Shown piece by piece: positions 10,177 to 19,346 of a stretch of DNA of 64,000 bases (position 1 is its first letter; each line of letters starts with the position of its first letter). A program made the position numbers and the translations under genes. The notes under the pieces were generated by a model. That model had not been told where the DNA came from, did not search any database, and saw only the letters and a program-made list of their open reading frames with translations. This DNA is from JAWKRB01 sp041389885 (GTDB taxonomy: Bacteria > Myxococcota_A > Polyangia > Polyangiales > Ga0077539): positions 1 to 64,000 of the forward strand of contig JAWKRB010000009.1 in NCBI GenBank assembly GCA_041389885.1, given 5' to 3'.

Positions 10177-11850
10177 TCACGACCCGCCCTCGGATTCAAG
10201 CCTCGCCATGTGGGCGAGCCGCATCGCGAGCACATGCTCGCACGCGCCATCGAAGACTAGACCATGCTTCTGTTGAAGCGGGCAACTGCACGACGCGTCG
10301 GCCACGGCGCCCTGCGCGTCGACGCGGATCACCAGTAGGTGACGCACCCCGTCATGCCGCGCACGCTCCCCGAGCTTGTACCCGCCCGCGCTGGGTCGAC
10401 GGGCGGTGATCAACACGTGCCCGCCGTCGAGATCGCCTGCGCGGCGCGCGCCGCGGATCGGTCAGGGGCGCCGGCGCAGACACCACCGCGACCGCCTGGG
10501 GAGCTCGAAGGGCTCGCGGAACAGTTCGCGGTGCCGGTAGACCCCTCCGCCGAGGTCGTACATCGCCCGGCCGCCCTGACAGAGGAACGACAGCGCGCTC
10601 ACCGTCGAGTCGACCCCGCACCCCGTCTCGGTCGCGAGCTGCGCCGCGCTCGCGTAGCGCGCCCGCGCGAGGGCGTCGTAGGTCGTTTCAGGTCCGCCGG
10701 AACACGTCGAGCCGGCGGGAGAGCATCGTACTTCGCGCCCTCGGTCCAGTCGTTGTCGGTCCACCCCGAGAGGCCGAGGGTGAAGGTGATCTCGCCGGGT
10801 CGAGCACCCAGAACGGCGGCATCCCCGTGCCCGCAGTCCTGGGTCGACCTTCTGCGCCACCGGGAGCAGGCGCTCCAGTGCCCAGTCGATCGCGCCCCAG
10901 AGCCGGATCGAGCGGCGCTCCGGCGCCACGGTACGTTCGTGGGCGTGAGGGGCATCTCGACGTCCAGGGCTCGAAGACCACCGTCGCGGCCTTGCCGGGC
11001 TCGAGGTCGAAGCGCAGCGCGCAGAGGTGAGCTGCGCGCCTTCTTGCGCTTGAAAGCGCAGGATGTTGAAGAAGGTCGACGGGCTCCATGCGCGGCCGCG
11101 GCGGGCCCCAGGGTCGTCGTCGCGTGGACCTGCAGAAAGCCCTTCGCCCAGCTCTCCGGGGAGCTCGATCTTCTTCTCGCGGTGCGCGTCGTCGCCGAGG
11201 TTCGCGACGGTGAAGCCCGCCGGCGTCGATGTCGAAGCGCGTGCGGCGGTAGGTGCGCATGCGCTCGAACGACTGGCCGAGCTGCGCGCTGAAATCGATG
11301 TTCGTCGTGCCGCAGGCGAACTCGTCGATCCTCTCGAAGAGGTCGTACTTCGCCGCGAGCCGCGCGTGAGCTCGTCGCCCGGAAGGCCTCGAAGGTCAGC
11401 TCGTCGGGGTGCACCGTGACCACCGGGTCGAGCACCATCGCCATCTCCCAGCGACGGGTGTAGGCCCAGTCGAAGTAGCGGCGCCGGGCCTGGTCGAAGG
11501 GCTTCATGCGCCCCTCGCGCAGCACGTCGAGGGCGTCTCGCTCGGCCTCGAGGGCGAGGATCTGCTGCCGGGCCTGGCCGCTCCGCGCGGCGATGCCCGC
11601 GAGGAACTTTCGCTCCTGCGCGTCGAGCCAGGCCTTGTACGCGGCGCGGTCGCTTGGGGGCGGTATTTGAAGTCGGAGAGGACCACCTGGCGGCGCAGCG
11701 CCGCGAGGGCGTCGCGCAGGAGCGACGGGTCGCCGAGAGAGCCCTTGAAGAACGCCGCCTCACGCTGCTGGTTCGTCGCGAGGAGACCCGCGCCTCGTTG
11801 AGGCCCGAGATCGCCGCGCTCTGTCCGCTGTAGCGAAACTCGACGATCAC
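10177..11850 (-). pseudogene. winged-helix/SWIM zinc-finger protein (retron partner), frame broken by multiple indels
   Basis: A single gene can be followed from a GTG at 11850 to the stop at 10177, but only by changing frame at least eight times. Rough breakpoints are 11787, 11655 (next to a run of five G), 11370, 11223, 11150, 11050, 10960-10830 and 10690-10420. Between breaks the protein reads cleanly: LLATNQQREAAFF, then RYFDWAYTRRWEMAMVLDP, ACGTTNIDFSAQLGQSFER, SWAKGFLQVHATTTLGP, DWALERLLPVAQKVDPGL and FTLGLSGWTDNDW. A winged helix follows at about 10520-10695 (YASAAQLATETG...GVYRHRELF), and the C-terminal SWIM finger CxCx13CxH has its Cys/His at 10234-10290. The GTG overlaps the corrected end of the HEAT/ARM gene. 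In ARM/WHSWIM retrons this protein is a candidate effector or regulator. No stop codon interrupts the correct frame, so sequence error is a serious alternative to gene death. Confidence 0.8.
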
Positions 11851-11866
11851 GGCGCCCCCTGGAGGG

Positions 11867-14335
11867 TCAGGGGAGAGTCGACCTCGAGAAAACGCCAGCC
11901 CGGAGCTGGAGGAGCGCGTCCGAGGCGCCCGTCGATGTCGGTGTTCGGGTCCTCGCGACTCGCCGACGCCCGCGCGGCGACTCGGCCTGACGCTCGTCCT
12001 TGAGCCCGCGAGCCGGGAAGCGCAGCACGCGCCGCTTCTCGCTGCGGCTGGGCCGCAGGTCGAGGATCGCTCGGCGAAAGAACACCTCGAGCTTCGCCAG
12101 GGGGATGAACCCTGGCTTGAGGTGACCCTCGACGAGGTCCATGGCGAACCGGCGGATCTCGGCGCCGGGGTGCTGCGCGAGGCGCTGGATGAGGTCCTGC
12201 GTGTCGATGCGGTCGAAGTGCTTGAGGGCCATCTCGCGCCCGAACCGCTGCGCCTCGACGCGGCTCGCGTCGCACAGCGAGATCACCCCGCGGACCCCCA
12301 GCGCGCCCACGTCGATCTCGTCGCGCAGCAGCTCGAAGACGAACGCGCGGGTGTCGTCCCACTCCCCGTCCGCGAGGGCGAAGAGCGGTGACGGGTCGGC
12401 CCGGAGCGCGTCGAGCTCCGCGCGCAGCAGGGCGTGCGCCGCGCCGCGCACCGCGGCCACGTCGTGCATCGCCATCGCGAGGAGCTGGTCGGTGCCCAGG
12501 GTCTTCGCCATCTCCGGCCGCATCCCCAGGAGGGTGCCGCCGAGGGCCTGCGCCGCGGGCGATCCGCCGGTGATCAGCGCCATGATCTCTTCCAGAGACA
12601 GCACCGACGACAGCTCCTCGGCGAGCGACTCCCGCGCGACTCGGCCGACGCCGTCGTGGGCGCCCTCGAAGGGCTCCGGCGCCTGCAGCGCGCTCAGCAC
12701 GCGCTCGGAGAGCTCCCGTCGAAACCACGGGTCTGACTCGGAGAGGGAGACCACCATGAGGCCGGCGGCGGTGGCGCTCACCCGCGCGTCGCGCGAGGCG
12801 AGGAGCGAGAGCGCGCGGTCGAGGTCGCGGGTCCACGCGTCGGCGCAGAGCACCAGAAAGCGCAGCGCGCGCTCGCGCACGGCCTCGCGGGCGTCGGCCA
12901 CCATCGCGTCGAGGAGCGACCAGTCGGGGCGCCTGGCGTCGAAGCGCCGCTCGATCTCGCCCAGCGCGAGGTCGACGGTCTGGTCGTAGGGGGCGCCGAG
13001 CATCGCGAGCACCGCCGCGTGCGGCGCGCGCTGGAGCGCGTCGAGGTGCCTCGCCCGCACCGCGCGCTCGGCGAAGGCCTGCGCCTCGACGGTCTTCGCG
13101 CGGGCGAGCACGGTGAGGTACGCCTCGGGCCGCGCGTCCCAGCACTCGGGGTACGACTCGAGGCGAGCGCCCTCGGGGATCGACACGGGCTGCCGCTGGT
13201 ACCGCTGTCGAAATCGCAGGTTGCGCGACACGCACTCGTAGCGCGGGTGCTGCCCGCGCCACACGCGGTTGAACACGTAGGCGCGCGACCACTCGTCGAA
13301 GTTGGCCTTCGGCTTCTCGCGGTCGCTCGGCTCCCACACGCAGAGGACCTCGGCGCCCACCGTCGCGTAGTCGCCGGGCTGGTGCGCCGCGAGCTGCCGC
13401 ATCCAGCGCCAGCAGCGGCGCATGACGTAGCGCTGGGTGGTGACCGAGAAGATCCGCACGTTGCGCATCTGCCCGTCGAGGCCGCTCTTGACCGTCGCGC
13501 GCGTGCCGCGGGCGGTGCGCGCCGCGAGCTCGACGCGGCGCACGAGGAGCGCGAAGGTCTCGCCGTCGACCCGGAGCATCGCGCGCTTCAGGATGCTCTT
13601 GGCGTACCGCCAGAAATGCGGCTGGTGCACCACCACCCGGCGGAGCAGGGCGCGCGTGACCGCGACGGCCAGGGGCGTGCCGAGGTCGTACAGCGAGTCG
13701 AGGGCGAGGCCCAGGTCCTTGGCGTCGACGCGCTTGAACGACGCCTCGACGCCCGCGGCGTCGCCCAGGTCGAGGGCGTCACGCACGACATCCGGGAGGC
13801 GCTCCCTCGCGCGCTGCGCCACCAGGCTCATCCCCTGCGCGTCGCCCATCATGCGCAGCGCCTCGCCGCCCGCGCGCCTTCGCGAGAGCAGCTTGCGGTC
13901 GGCCTCGGCGCGCAGGAGCGGCAGCGCGCGGGGGTCGCCGATACGGCCCAGGGCCTCGACGATCGAGGTGAGGTCGGTGGCGTTCAGCGACGCCGCGGCG
14001 AGCAGCGCGTCGACGCTGTCGCGGTCGCGCCGCCAGCCCGCCCTCCGCGCGCCCGCGCTGCGCGCCCGCTCGCTCCTCGAGCGGAGCTGGTCGTCGATAG
14101 ACAGCCGGCCGGCGAGGGAGAAGCCCTCGAGCGCGAGCTGGTGGACGAGGCGCTGAGTCTCCGCCTCGAGGTTCGCCGCGTAGACCGGACCGACCTGGGG
14201 GCCCACCTGCGTGCGCCCGCGGCGCGGGCCGCGGGAGACGACCAGGGTGAAGGTTCCAGGGCTCCCCCAGACCTCTCGCGTGTAGATCGCCGCGACGCGG
14301 TCGGGTCCCCTGGGATTGTAGAGATGAACGGTCAT
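11867..14335 (-). CDS. large HEAT/ARM-repeat retron-associated protein with WGR-like N-terminus
   Basis: 822 aa as sequenced, ATG at 14335 with GAGGA about 7 nt upstream. Residues about 15-85 have a VWGSPGTFTLVVSRG...YAANLEAETQRLVHQLALEGF pattern resembling a WGR domain. From about 125 to the end are helical repeats (DPRALPLLRAEADRKL, DARVSATAAGLMVVSL, AAVRGAAHALLRAEL) of HEAT/ARM type, a scaffold for protein or nucleic-acid binding. The last 40 residues read as low-complexity Arg/Thr. A one-base change near 11960-11975 would restore EDPNTDIDGRLG...LTLQGAP and a TGA at 11847-11849 that overlaps the GTG of the next gene. No enzyme motif is seen. It matches the ARM partner of ARM/WHSWIM retrons. 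Confidence 0.82.
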   Translation of the reverse strand: MTVHLYNPRGPDRVAAIYTREVWGSPGTFTLVVSRGPRRGRTQVGPQVGPVYAANLEAETQRLVHQLALEGFSLAGRLSIDDQLRSRSERARSAGARRAGWRRDRDSVDALLAAASLNATDLTSIVEALGRIGDPRALPLLRAEADRKLLSRRRAGGEALRMMGDAQGMSLVAQRARERLPDVVRDALDLGDAAGVEASFKRVDAKDLGLALDSLYDLGTPLAVAVTRALLRRVVVHQPHFWRYAKSILKRAMLRVDGETFALLVRRVELAARTARGTRATVKSGLDGQMRNVRIFSVTTQRYVMRRCWRWMRQLAAHQPGDYATVGAEVLCVWEPSDREKPKANFDEWSRAYVFNRVWRGQHPRYECVSRNLRFRQRYQRQPVSIPEGARLESYPECWDARPEAYLTVLARAKTVEAQAFAERAVRARHLDALQRAPHAAVLAMLGAPYDQTVDLALGEIERRFDARRPDWSLLDAMVADAREAVRERALRFLVLCADAWTRDLDRALSLLASRDARVSATAAGLMVVSLSESDPWFRRELSERVLSALQAPEPFEGAHDGVGRVARESLAEELSSVLSLEEIMALITGGSPAAQALGGTLLGMRPEMAKTLGTDQLLAMAMHDVAAVRGAAHALLRAELDALRADPSPLFALADGEWDDTRAFVFELLRDEIDVGALGVRGVISLCDASRVEAQRFGREMALKHFDRIDTQDLIQRLAQHPGAEIRRFAMDLVEGHLKPGFIPLAKLEVFFRRAILDLRPSRSEKRRVLRFPARGLKDERQAESPRGRRRVARTRTPTSTGASDALLQLRAGVFSRSTLP

Positions 14336-14400
14336 CGGTCCTCAGCAGCCATCGACGCCGGCGGGAGGATCTCGCGCGGATCACGAGAAGAGAGCGCAGG

Positions 14401-15264
14401 TCACTCGCTGTCGTCAAAATCGGCGAGGGTGTTCGTGCGCGGCGGCTGCGCCGGGGGAGTGAGCGGCGCGGGGGGAGGGCGGCGCACCATCGGCTGCGCC
14501 GCGGGTTGCGCGTAGCTCGCCGGCGCGGCGCGGCGCGGCACAAAGGGCCCCGTAGGGACCACCGGGCCGAGGATCCCAGGCCGTCGCGGCGGGGCCGACG
14601 GGGGCGGCGCGACCGGAGCGTGCGACGCAGGCGCAGGCGCGGGTCGGGGCGAGGTCACCGAGAGGTCGTTGCCCAGGTCGCCCAGCTCCGCGAGCAGGCC
14701 CCCACGCATCGCGGTGAAATCGACGAAGTCGTTGTGCTGCAGGAGGTTGTACGCGGTCCACATCAGGTCGGCGCACACCTCGACGGGCACCCGGCCCGTG
14801 TTCGCGCCGATGCCTGGGATCGCCACGGACGTGATGCTCCCCGGGGCGAGGCGGTTCTGCGCGGCCACGGCCTGAAACGCCGCCGCGCAGGCCAGGGCGA
14901 CGTCGAGCGCCTCGCGGCCCGGCTCGGCGCCGCGGGTGAACGACGGCGTCGAGATCAGGTACCGCGGCGCCGCGAAGCTGGTGTCGACGCAGGTCGCCTG
15001 GCCCACCGCGAGCTGCCCGTGGAATTGAGCCGCGATGGCCTGCTGCACCCGCGTCTGCACCTGCGCGCCGAGGTGGTTGCGAATGGCCCCGTCGAGGCCG
15101 CCGTCCATGGAGCCCTGGGCGTTCGTCGTGGTCACCCACGCGCTGACCTGCTGGTCGAGCATCGAGCCCTGGGTGATGGTCACCTCGGGGTGGTCTTCAA
15201 ACACGTCCTGCCAGGCCGCGACGACCTTCGGGCTCACGTCGACCAGGATCACCTTCACTGTCAT
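14401..15264 (-). CDS. macro-domain protein with proline-rich tail
   Basis: 287 aa; ATG at 15264 preceded by GAGGTGA. Residues 1-200 fit a macro domain: beta-strand VILVDV, TTTNAQGSMDGGLDGAI at 45-61 (the N-A-x-G-x-x-x-G-G adenine/ribose loop) and IPGIGANTGRVP at 149-160 (phosphate loop). Macro domains bind ADP-ribose and some remove it from proteins, nucleic acids or metabolites. Residues 205-287 are a disordered Pro/Ala-rich tail ending in DDSE. It is the first gene of the minus-strand series and 65 bp upstream of the HEAT/ARM gene, so co-transcription with the retron is likely. Macro genes are not part of the standard retron set I know. Confidence 0.82.
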   Translation of the reverse strand: MTVKVILVDVSPKVVAAWQDVFEDHPEVTITQGSMLDQQVSAWVTTTNAQGSMDGGLDGAIRNHLGAQVQTRVQQAIAAQFHGQLAVGQATCVDTSFAAPRYLISTPSFTRGAEPGREALDVALACAAAFQAVAAQNRLAPGSITSVAIPGIGANTGRVPVEVCADLMWTAYNLLQHNDFVDFTAMRGGLLAELGDLGNDLSVTSPRPAPAPASHAPVAPPPSAPPRRPGILGPVVPTGPFVPRRAAPASYAQPAAQPMVRRPPPAPLTPPAQPPRTNTLADFDDSE

Positions 15265-15379
15265 CGCGTCACCTCGGAGCCGTCGACGCGGCGCGCGCCG
15301 ACAACGCCCGGAGGATAGGAGCCGGGAGCGCGTCCCCGCAAGCGACGTTGTGACATTCGCTGTCCAGATGTCTCCGCGC

Positions 15380-15390
15380 GGGGGGGGGGG
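15380..15390. repeat. 11-G homopolymer in a divergent intergenic region
   Basis: Eleven consecutive G, followed 14 nt later by an alternating GC run (15405-15417). It lies in the 212-bp gap between the divergent macro-domain gene and the metallo-beta-lactamase-fold gene. Such runs are prone to slippage. No convincing promoter box is seen in this gap. Confidence 0.8.
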
Positions 15391-15476
15391 TTCACGGGTT
15401 GAAAGCGCGCGCGCGCGGCGCCATGGTGCCGCCCGCGGCGCCCGACGGGGGCGCGAGAGAGGGACGATCGATCACG

Positions 15477-16202
15477 ATGGCATCGCCGCGACCCTGGACC
15501 GTGCTGGAGCACGGGCCGCTGCAGAAGCTCACCGAGCGCGTCTGGACCGTGGACGGCTCGATCCCGAACATGGCCCTGCGGCGACGCATGACCCTCGTGC
15601 GCCTCGAGGACGGCGCGGTGCTGGTGCACAACGCCATCGCGTTGAGCGAGGGGCTCATGGCCGAGATCGAAGCCTGGGGCGAGCCCGCGCACCTCGTGGT
15701 CCCCAACGGGTTTCACCGCCTCGACGCGCACGCGTGGAAGGCGCGCTACCCCCGGTCCCGCGTCTGGTGCCCCGCGGGCGCGAAGACGCGCGTCGAGCAG
15801 CTGGTGGAGGTCGACGGCGGCTACGAATTCATGCCCCGCTCCGAGGTGCTCTCGGTCGAGTACCTGAACGGCTGCCGCGACTACGCGAGCGAGGGGGTCT
15901 TCACCGTCGCCTCGCCCGACGGGCGCCGCGCCCTGATCTTCAACGACGCGCTGTTCAACCACCCCCACGCCGACGGCGTCCCTGGCGCGGTGATGCGGCT
16001 CATGGGGTCGTCGGGCGGCCCCAGGGTGACCCCCCTCTTTCGCGCCGTCGCGGTGCGCGACAAGGTGGCCCTCGCCGCCCACCTGCGCCACCGCGGGAGC
16101 GACCGCTCCGTCAGCCACGTCATCCCCGGTCACGGCGAGGTGGTCGACCTCGACGCCGCGGGCGTGCTCCGCGAGGTCGCCGATCGGCTCTCGCCCACCT
16201 GA
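15477..16202 (+). CDS. DUF4336-like metallo-beta-lactamase-fold protein
   Basis: 241 aa from the ATG at 15477. The sequence follows the pattern I know for DUF4336-type proteins: EHGPLQKLTERVWTVDGS, LVHNAIALSEGLMAEIEAWG, LVVPNGFHRLDAHAWKARYP, NDALFNHPH and a late VIPGHGEVV. The fold is that of a metallo-beta-lactamase hydrolase, with possible ligands His in NGFHRLDAH and in PGHGE. The full HxHxDH motif is missing, so activity is uncertain. Cytoplasmic; no signal peptide. Carbonic anhydrase begins 42 bp downstream. Confidence 0.75.
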   Translation: MASPRPWTVLEHGPLQKLTERVWTVDGSIPNMALRRRMTLVRLEDGAVLVHNAIALSEGLMAEIEAWGEPAHLVVPNGFHRLDAHAWKARYPRSRVWCPAGAKTRVEQLVEVDGGYEFMPRSEVLSVEYLNGCRDYASEGVFTVASPDGRRALIFNDALFNHPHADGVPGAVMRLMGSSGGPRVTPLFRAVAVRDKVALAAHLRHRGSDRSVSHVIPGHGEVVDLDAAGVLREVADRLSPT

Positions 16203-16244
16203 CGAGCTTCCCCTCGATCGCCGCGGGTGCGAACCTCTCCCGCG

Positions 16245-16886
16245 ATGACGCGACACCTCCTTCAAGGCCACCAGAAGTTCCACGAGGAGTACTTCGCCGA
16301 GCGCGAGTTCCTCGAGCGCCTCGCGGAAGAAGGGCAGCGCCCCAAGGCGCTGTTCATCGGCTGCTGCGACTCGCGCGTGATCCCCGAGTACCTGACCTCC
16401 TCGGGCTTCGGGGAGCTCTTCGTGCTCCGCAACATCGCCAACTTCGTGCCGCCCCTCGAGCACGCCGATGACTCCGTGGGCGCCGCCATCGACTACGCGC
16501 TCGAGAGCCTGAACGTCCCCGACGTCATCGTCTGCGGGCACCTCGGCTGCGGCGGCATCGTGGCCTCGCTCGGCGACATCGAGCCCCTGCGAGAGGGCCG
16601 CCCCTCCCTGTTTCGCTGGCTCGACAGCGTGGCCACGGGCACCCGCCCCGTGGCGGCGGCGACCGACCTCACCGGCGACGCGCTCCTCGACGAAGCCGTG
16701 CGCGAGAACGTGCTCTGCGCGCTCGAGAACCTGCTGACCTACGACTCCGTGCGGCGCAGGCTCGACGACGGCGCCCTGCACATGCACGGCTGGATCTACG
16801 ACATGCGCGCCACGGAGATCTCGGTGTACGACCACGCGAGCACGAGCTGGCGCAGCGCCCTCGACCTGCGCGCGAGCCGCGTCTAG
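16245..16886 (+). CDS. beta-class carbonic anhydrase
   Basis: 213 aa, ATG at 16245; a GTG 18 nt upstream is an alternative start. Zinc ligands are visible: Cys40 in GCCDSRV (the CxDSR box that also provides the catalytic Asp-Arg pair), His99 and Cys102 in CGHLGCGG. It ends with the usual beta-CA pattern of MHGWIYDMRATEI. It interconverts CO2 and bicarbonate in the cytoplasm, supplying bicarbonate for carboxylases. Confidence 0.94.
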   Translation: MTRHLLQGHQKFHEEYFAEREFLERLAEEGQRPKALFIGCCDSRVIPEYLTSSGFGELFVLRNIANFVPPLEHADDSVGAAIDYALESLNVPDVIVCGHLGCGGIVASLGDIEPLREGRPSLFRWLDSVATGTRPVAAATDLTGDALLDEAVRENVLCALENLLTYDSVRRRLDDGALHMHGWIYDMRATEISVYDHASTSWRSALDLRASRV

Positions 16887-16928
16887 CGCGTTGCCAGAAG
16901 CGCTCGCTCTGCCCTACGTTCCGCCGCG

Positions 16929-18059
16929 ATGCGAAACTCTCTCGGCGAGCTCCTGTCGACGCGGCGTGTCGTGCTGACCGTGGGGTGCGGCGGGGTCGGC
17001 AAGACCACCGTCGCCGCGGCGCTCGCCCTCGCCGCCGCGAGGCGCGGGCGGCGGGTGCTCTGCCTCACCATCGACCCCGCGAAGCGCCTCGCGACCTCCC
17101 TGGGGCTCCGCGAGATGCGCGCCGAGGCGCAGGTCGTCCCCCCGACACTCTGGCGCGAGGGCGACGCGGGCGAAGGGGCGCTCACGGCGATGATGCTCGA
17201 CGTGCGCGGCACCTTCGACGAGCTGGTCACCCGCTACGCCGCGACGCCCGAGATCCGCGCGAGGATCCTGAGCAACAAGATCTATCAAGAGGTCGCCGGG
17301 TCGCTCGCGGGCACGCCCGAGTACATGGCGATGGAGAAGCTGTACGCCCTCAAGGACGACCCCCAGTACGACCTCATCGTCCTCGACACGCCGCCCACCT
17401 CGAACGCGCTCGACTTCCTCGACGCCCCCGAGCGCATGGTGGGCCTGATCGACTCGCCCGCGATTCGCGCGTTCATCACGGCCTTCGAGCGGCCGGGCTC
17501 GCTCTCGATGAACCTGCTCTCCAAGGCCATGGCGAAGGTGATCCAGGGCTTCGCGACCTTCACCGGCAGCGGGTTTCTCGAGCAGGTCGCGGCCTTCGTC
17601 ACCGACCTGCAGGGGCTCTTCGGCGGCTTTCGCGACCGCGCCGCGAAGGTGCGCGAGACCCTCAGCGGCAAGGACGTGTCCTTCGTCGTGGTCTCGTCGC
17701 CCGACCCCATGGCCGTCAGCGAGGCGATGTTCTTCGTCGAGCGCCTGCAGGAGGGCGCGATGTCGGCCGAGGCGCTCGTGCTCAACCGCGTGCGCCAGGC
17801 CGACGACTCGGTCGCGCCGAGCGCGGACCGCCTCGCGGGGCTGCTGCAGCAGGCGGGCGTCGAGCCCTCGGCGGATCTCGGCAGCGGCTTCTCTCGGGCC
17901 TGGCGAGACGCCGCGACCTGGGCTCGAAAGGACGCGCAGGAGGTCGCGCGGGCGAGGGAGCTCATGGCCGCCGTGCCGCGTCACCTGATCGTCCCGGCCT
18001 TCGACGACGACGTGTACGACATCGACGCGCTCAGCCGCGTCGCCGCCGCGCTGGTCTAG
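16929..18059 (+). CDS. ArsA/Get3-family ATPase
   Basis: 376 aa, a single-domain length as in Get3 rather than the duplicated arsenite pump ATPase. Deviant Walker A GCGGVGKTT at 19-27 with the signature Lys, then LTIDPAKRLA (switch region) and IVLDTPPTSNALDFLDAPERM, the A-loop/switch II typical of the family. Bacterial members of this kind are of uncertain role; arsenite transport or handling of membrane proteins are the known family functions. No arsenic genes lie nearby. It converges on the TonB-like gene, 54 bp apart. Confidence 0.88.
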   Translation: MRNSLGELLSTRRVVLTVGCGGVGKTTVAAALALAAARRGRRVLCLTIDPAKRLATSLGLREMRAEAQVVPPTLWREGDAGEGALTAMMLDVRGTFDELVTRYAATPEIRARILSNKIYQEVAGSLAGTPEYMAMEKLYALKDDPQYDLIVLDTPPTSNALDFLDAPERMVGLIDSPAIRAFITAFERPGSLSMNLLSKAMAKVIQGFATFTGSGFLEQVAAFVTDLQGLFGGFRDRAAKVRETLSGKDVSFVVVSSPDPMAVSEAMFFVERLQEGAMSAEALVLNRVRQADDSVAPSADRLAGLLQQAGVEPSADLGSGFSRAWRDAATWARKDAQEVARARELMAAVPRHLIVPAFDDDVYDIDALSRVAAALV

Positions 18060-18113
18060 CACGCTCGCGGGTCCCAAGGGCGCGCGAACGCGTCGGTCGG
18101 TCACTCGCGGGCC

Positions 18114-19346
18114 CTAGCGAACCAGCGGGTTGCGGAACTCAAAGGGCGCTCGAACGCCCAGCCGCCTCAGCCCGAGCGCCGCGGGGATCGGGGGCATGCG
18201 CGCGCGCCGCACCGCCGAGAGCACGTTGGCGTCGAAGCGGTCGACGCCGCTCCGACGCTCGATCGTCGCGCCGCTCACGGCGCCGCCGGCTTCGATGAAG
18301 AAGCGCACGATCACGGTGCCCTGCCGCAGCCGCAGCGCCTCGTCGCGCGGGAACGCGTCGGCCCAGAGCGGCTCCAGCCGGCGTCGCACCTCGAGGAGGT
18401 AGCGCATGTACCGCGCGTCGTCCGAGGAGAGCGAGACCCAGCCGCTCCCGTCGCCCAGCGGGGCCGCGCGCCCTCCGCGGCCGACGCCCCCCCCTGAGCC
18501 CGGCGCGCCACCCCCGCCCACGCCGCCTTCGCCCTCGCCTCGCCGCGGCCCCGCGTGGACCGTCGACGACACGAAGGCGCGCTGCATCGACGCCGCCAGC
18601 AGCGCGCTGTCGACGTCGTCGTCGGGGCGCGGCGCGGCGTTGTCCGCGGTGGTCGACGCGTGCCCCGGGAGGAGCGCCGGGCGGAGCGTGCGCGAGGCGC
18701 CCGCCGCCCGCGGCGCGCCGTGCGCCGCGCCTTCACGAATGCCCGCTCCAGGGCGCGCCGACGCCTCGCGGGTCTCCGGCCGCGCGTCTCCGTCTCCGCT
18801 CGCGGCGCTCTGGAGCTCCGGGCGCGCCTCGCCCGCGCGCGTCGCGGCGCCTCGCGCGGGAGGCCGCTCCGAACTCGGGAGTCGAAACAGGATCTCGCCC
18901 GCGCCCGTCGCCACCCACGCGTCGTCGGCGGGGTTCGGCGTGCGCCGGTCATCCTGCGGCGACCCACGCCGCGCCGCGGTGCGAATGCGCTGCTCCTGCC
19001 TCGCGGTCAGGTTGTTGAGCACCCGCGGGTCGAGGTTGACCCCCTCGGGCCGCGCCGCGAGGAGCAGCCCCCCCTCGGCGCTGCGCCCGTCTCCGCCCTC
19101 GCCGCGGCTCTCGCCGTCGATGTTCTGCGCGCTGCGAAGGCCCCCCAGCGCCGCGCGCTCGGGCCGAGGCAGGGCGGGCGCGCCGGGCGCGCGGGCCGGA
19201 GCTCCGCGAGGCTCGACGTCGAATTCGACCGCGGGCAAGCGCGCCTCGACCCGACGCTCTCCCGCCCCGCGGGCGCGCCTCGCCGCGACGCCCGCCGCGG
19301 TGGCGTGCAGGAGCAGCGAAGCGAGTATCCATCGGTGCCAGCGCAT
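18114..19346 (-). CDS. TonB-like energy-transducer family protein
   Basis: 410 aa with the start at 19346 (MRWHRWILASLLLHATAAGV), which gives one N-terminal membrane anchor; longer frames lack this logic. A long Ala/Pro/Arg-rich, low-complexity periplasmic spacer follows, with a Gly-rich block near residue 290. The last 90 residues are a TonB C-terminal domain: VRRRLEPLWADAFPRDEAL, GTVIVRFFIEAGGAVSGATI, S-G-x-x-x-FDxNVLSAVRRARMPPIP. TonB proteins transmit proton-motive-force energy from ExbB/ExbD to outer-membrane receptors, but neither ExbBD nor a receptor is present here. Many myxobacterial paralogues serve gliding or secretion machines instead. Confidence 0.85.
   Translation of the reverse strand: MRWHRWILASLLLHATAAGVAARRARGAGERRVEARLPAVEFDVEPRGAPARAPGAPALPRPERAALGGLRSAQNIDGESRGEGGDGRSAEGGLLLAARPEGVNLDPRVLNNLTARQEQRIRTAARRGSPQDDRRTPNPADDAWVATGAGEILFRLPSSERPPARGAATRAGEARPELQSAASGDGDARPETREASARPGAGIREGAAHGAPRAAGASRTLRPALLPGHASTTADNAAPRPDDDVDSALLAASMQRAFVSSTVHAGPRRGEGEGGVGGGGAPGSGGGVGRGGRAAPLGDGSGWVSLSSDDARYMRYLLEVRRRLEPLWADAFPRDEALRLRQGTVIVRFFIEAGGAVSGATIERRSGVDRFDANVLSAVRRARMPPIPAALGLRRLGVRAPFEFRNPLVR

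Noticed and set aside
10339..11292. Plus-strand open frame across the broken SWIM gene
   Set aside because: Low-complexity Arg/Ala composition, while the minus strand gives recognisable segments including a SWIM finger.
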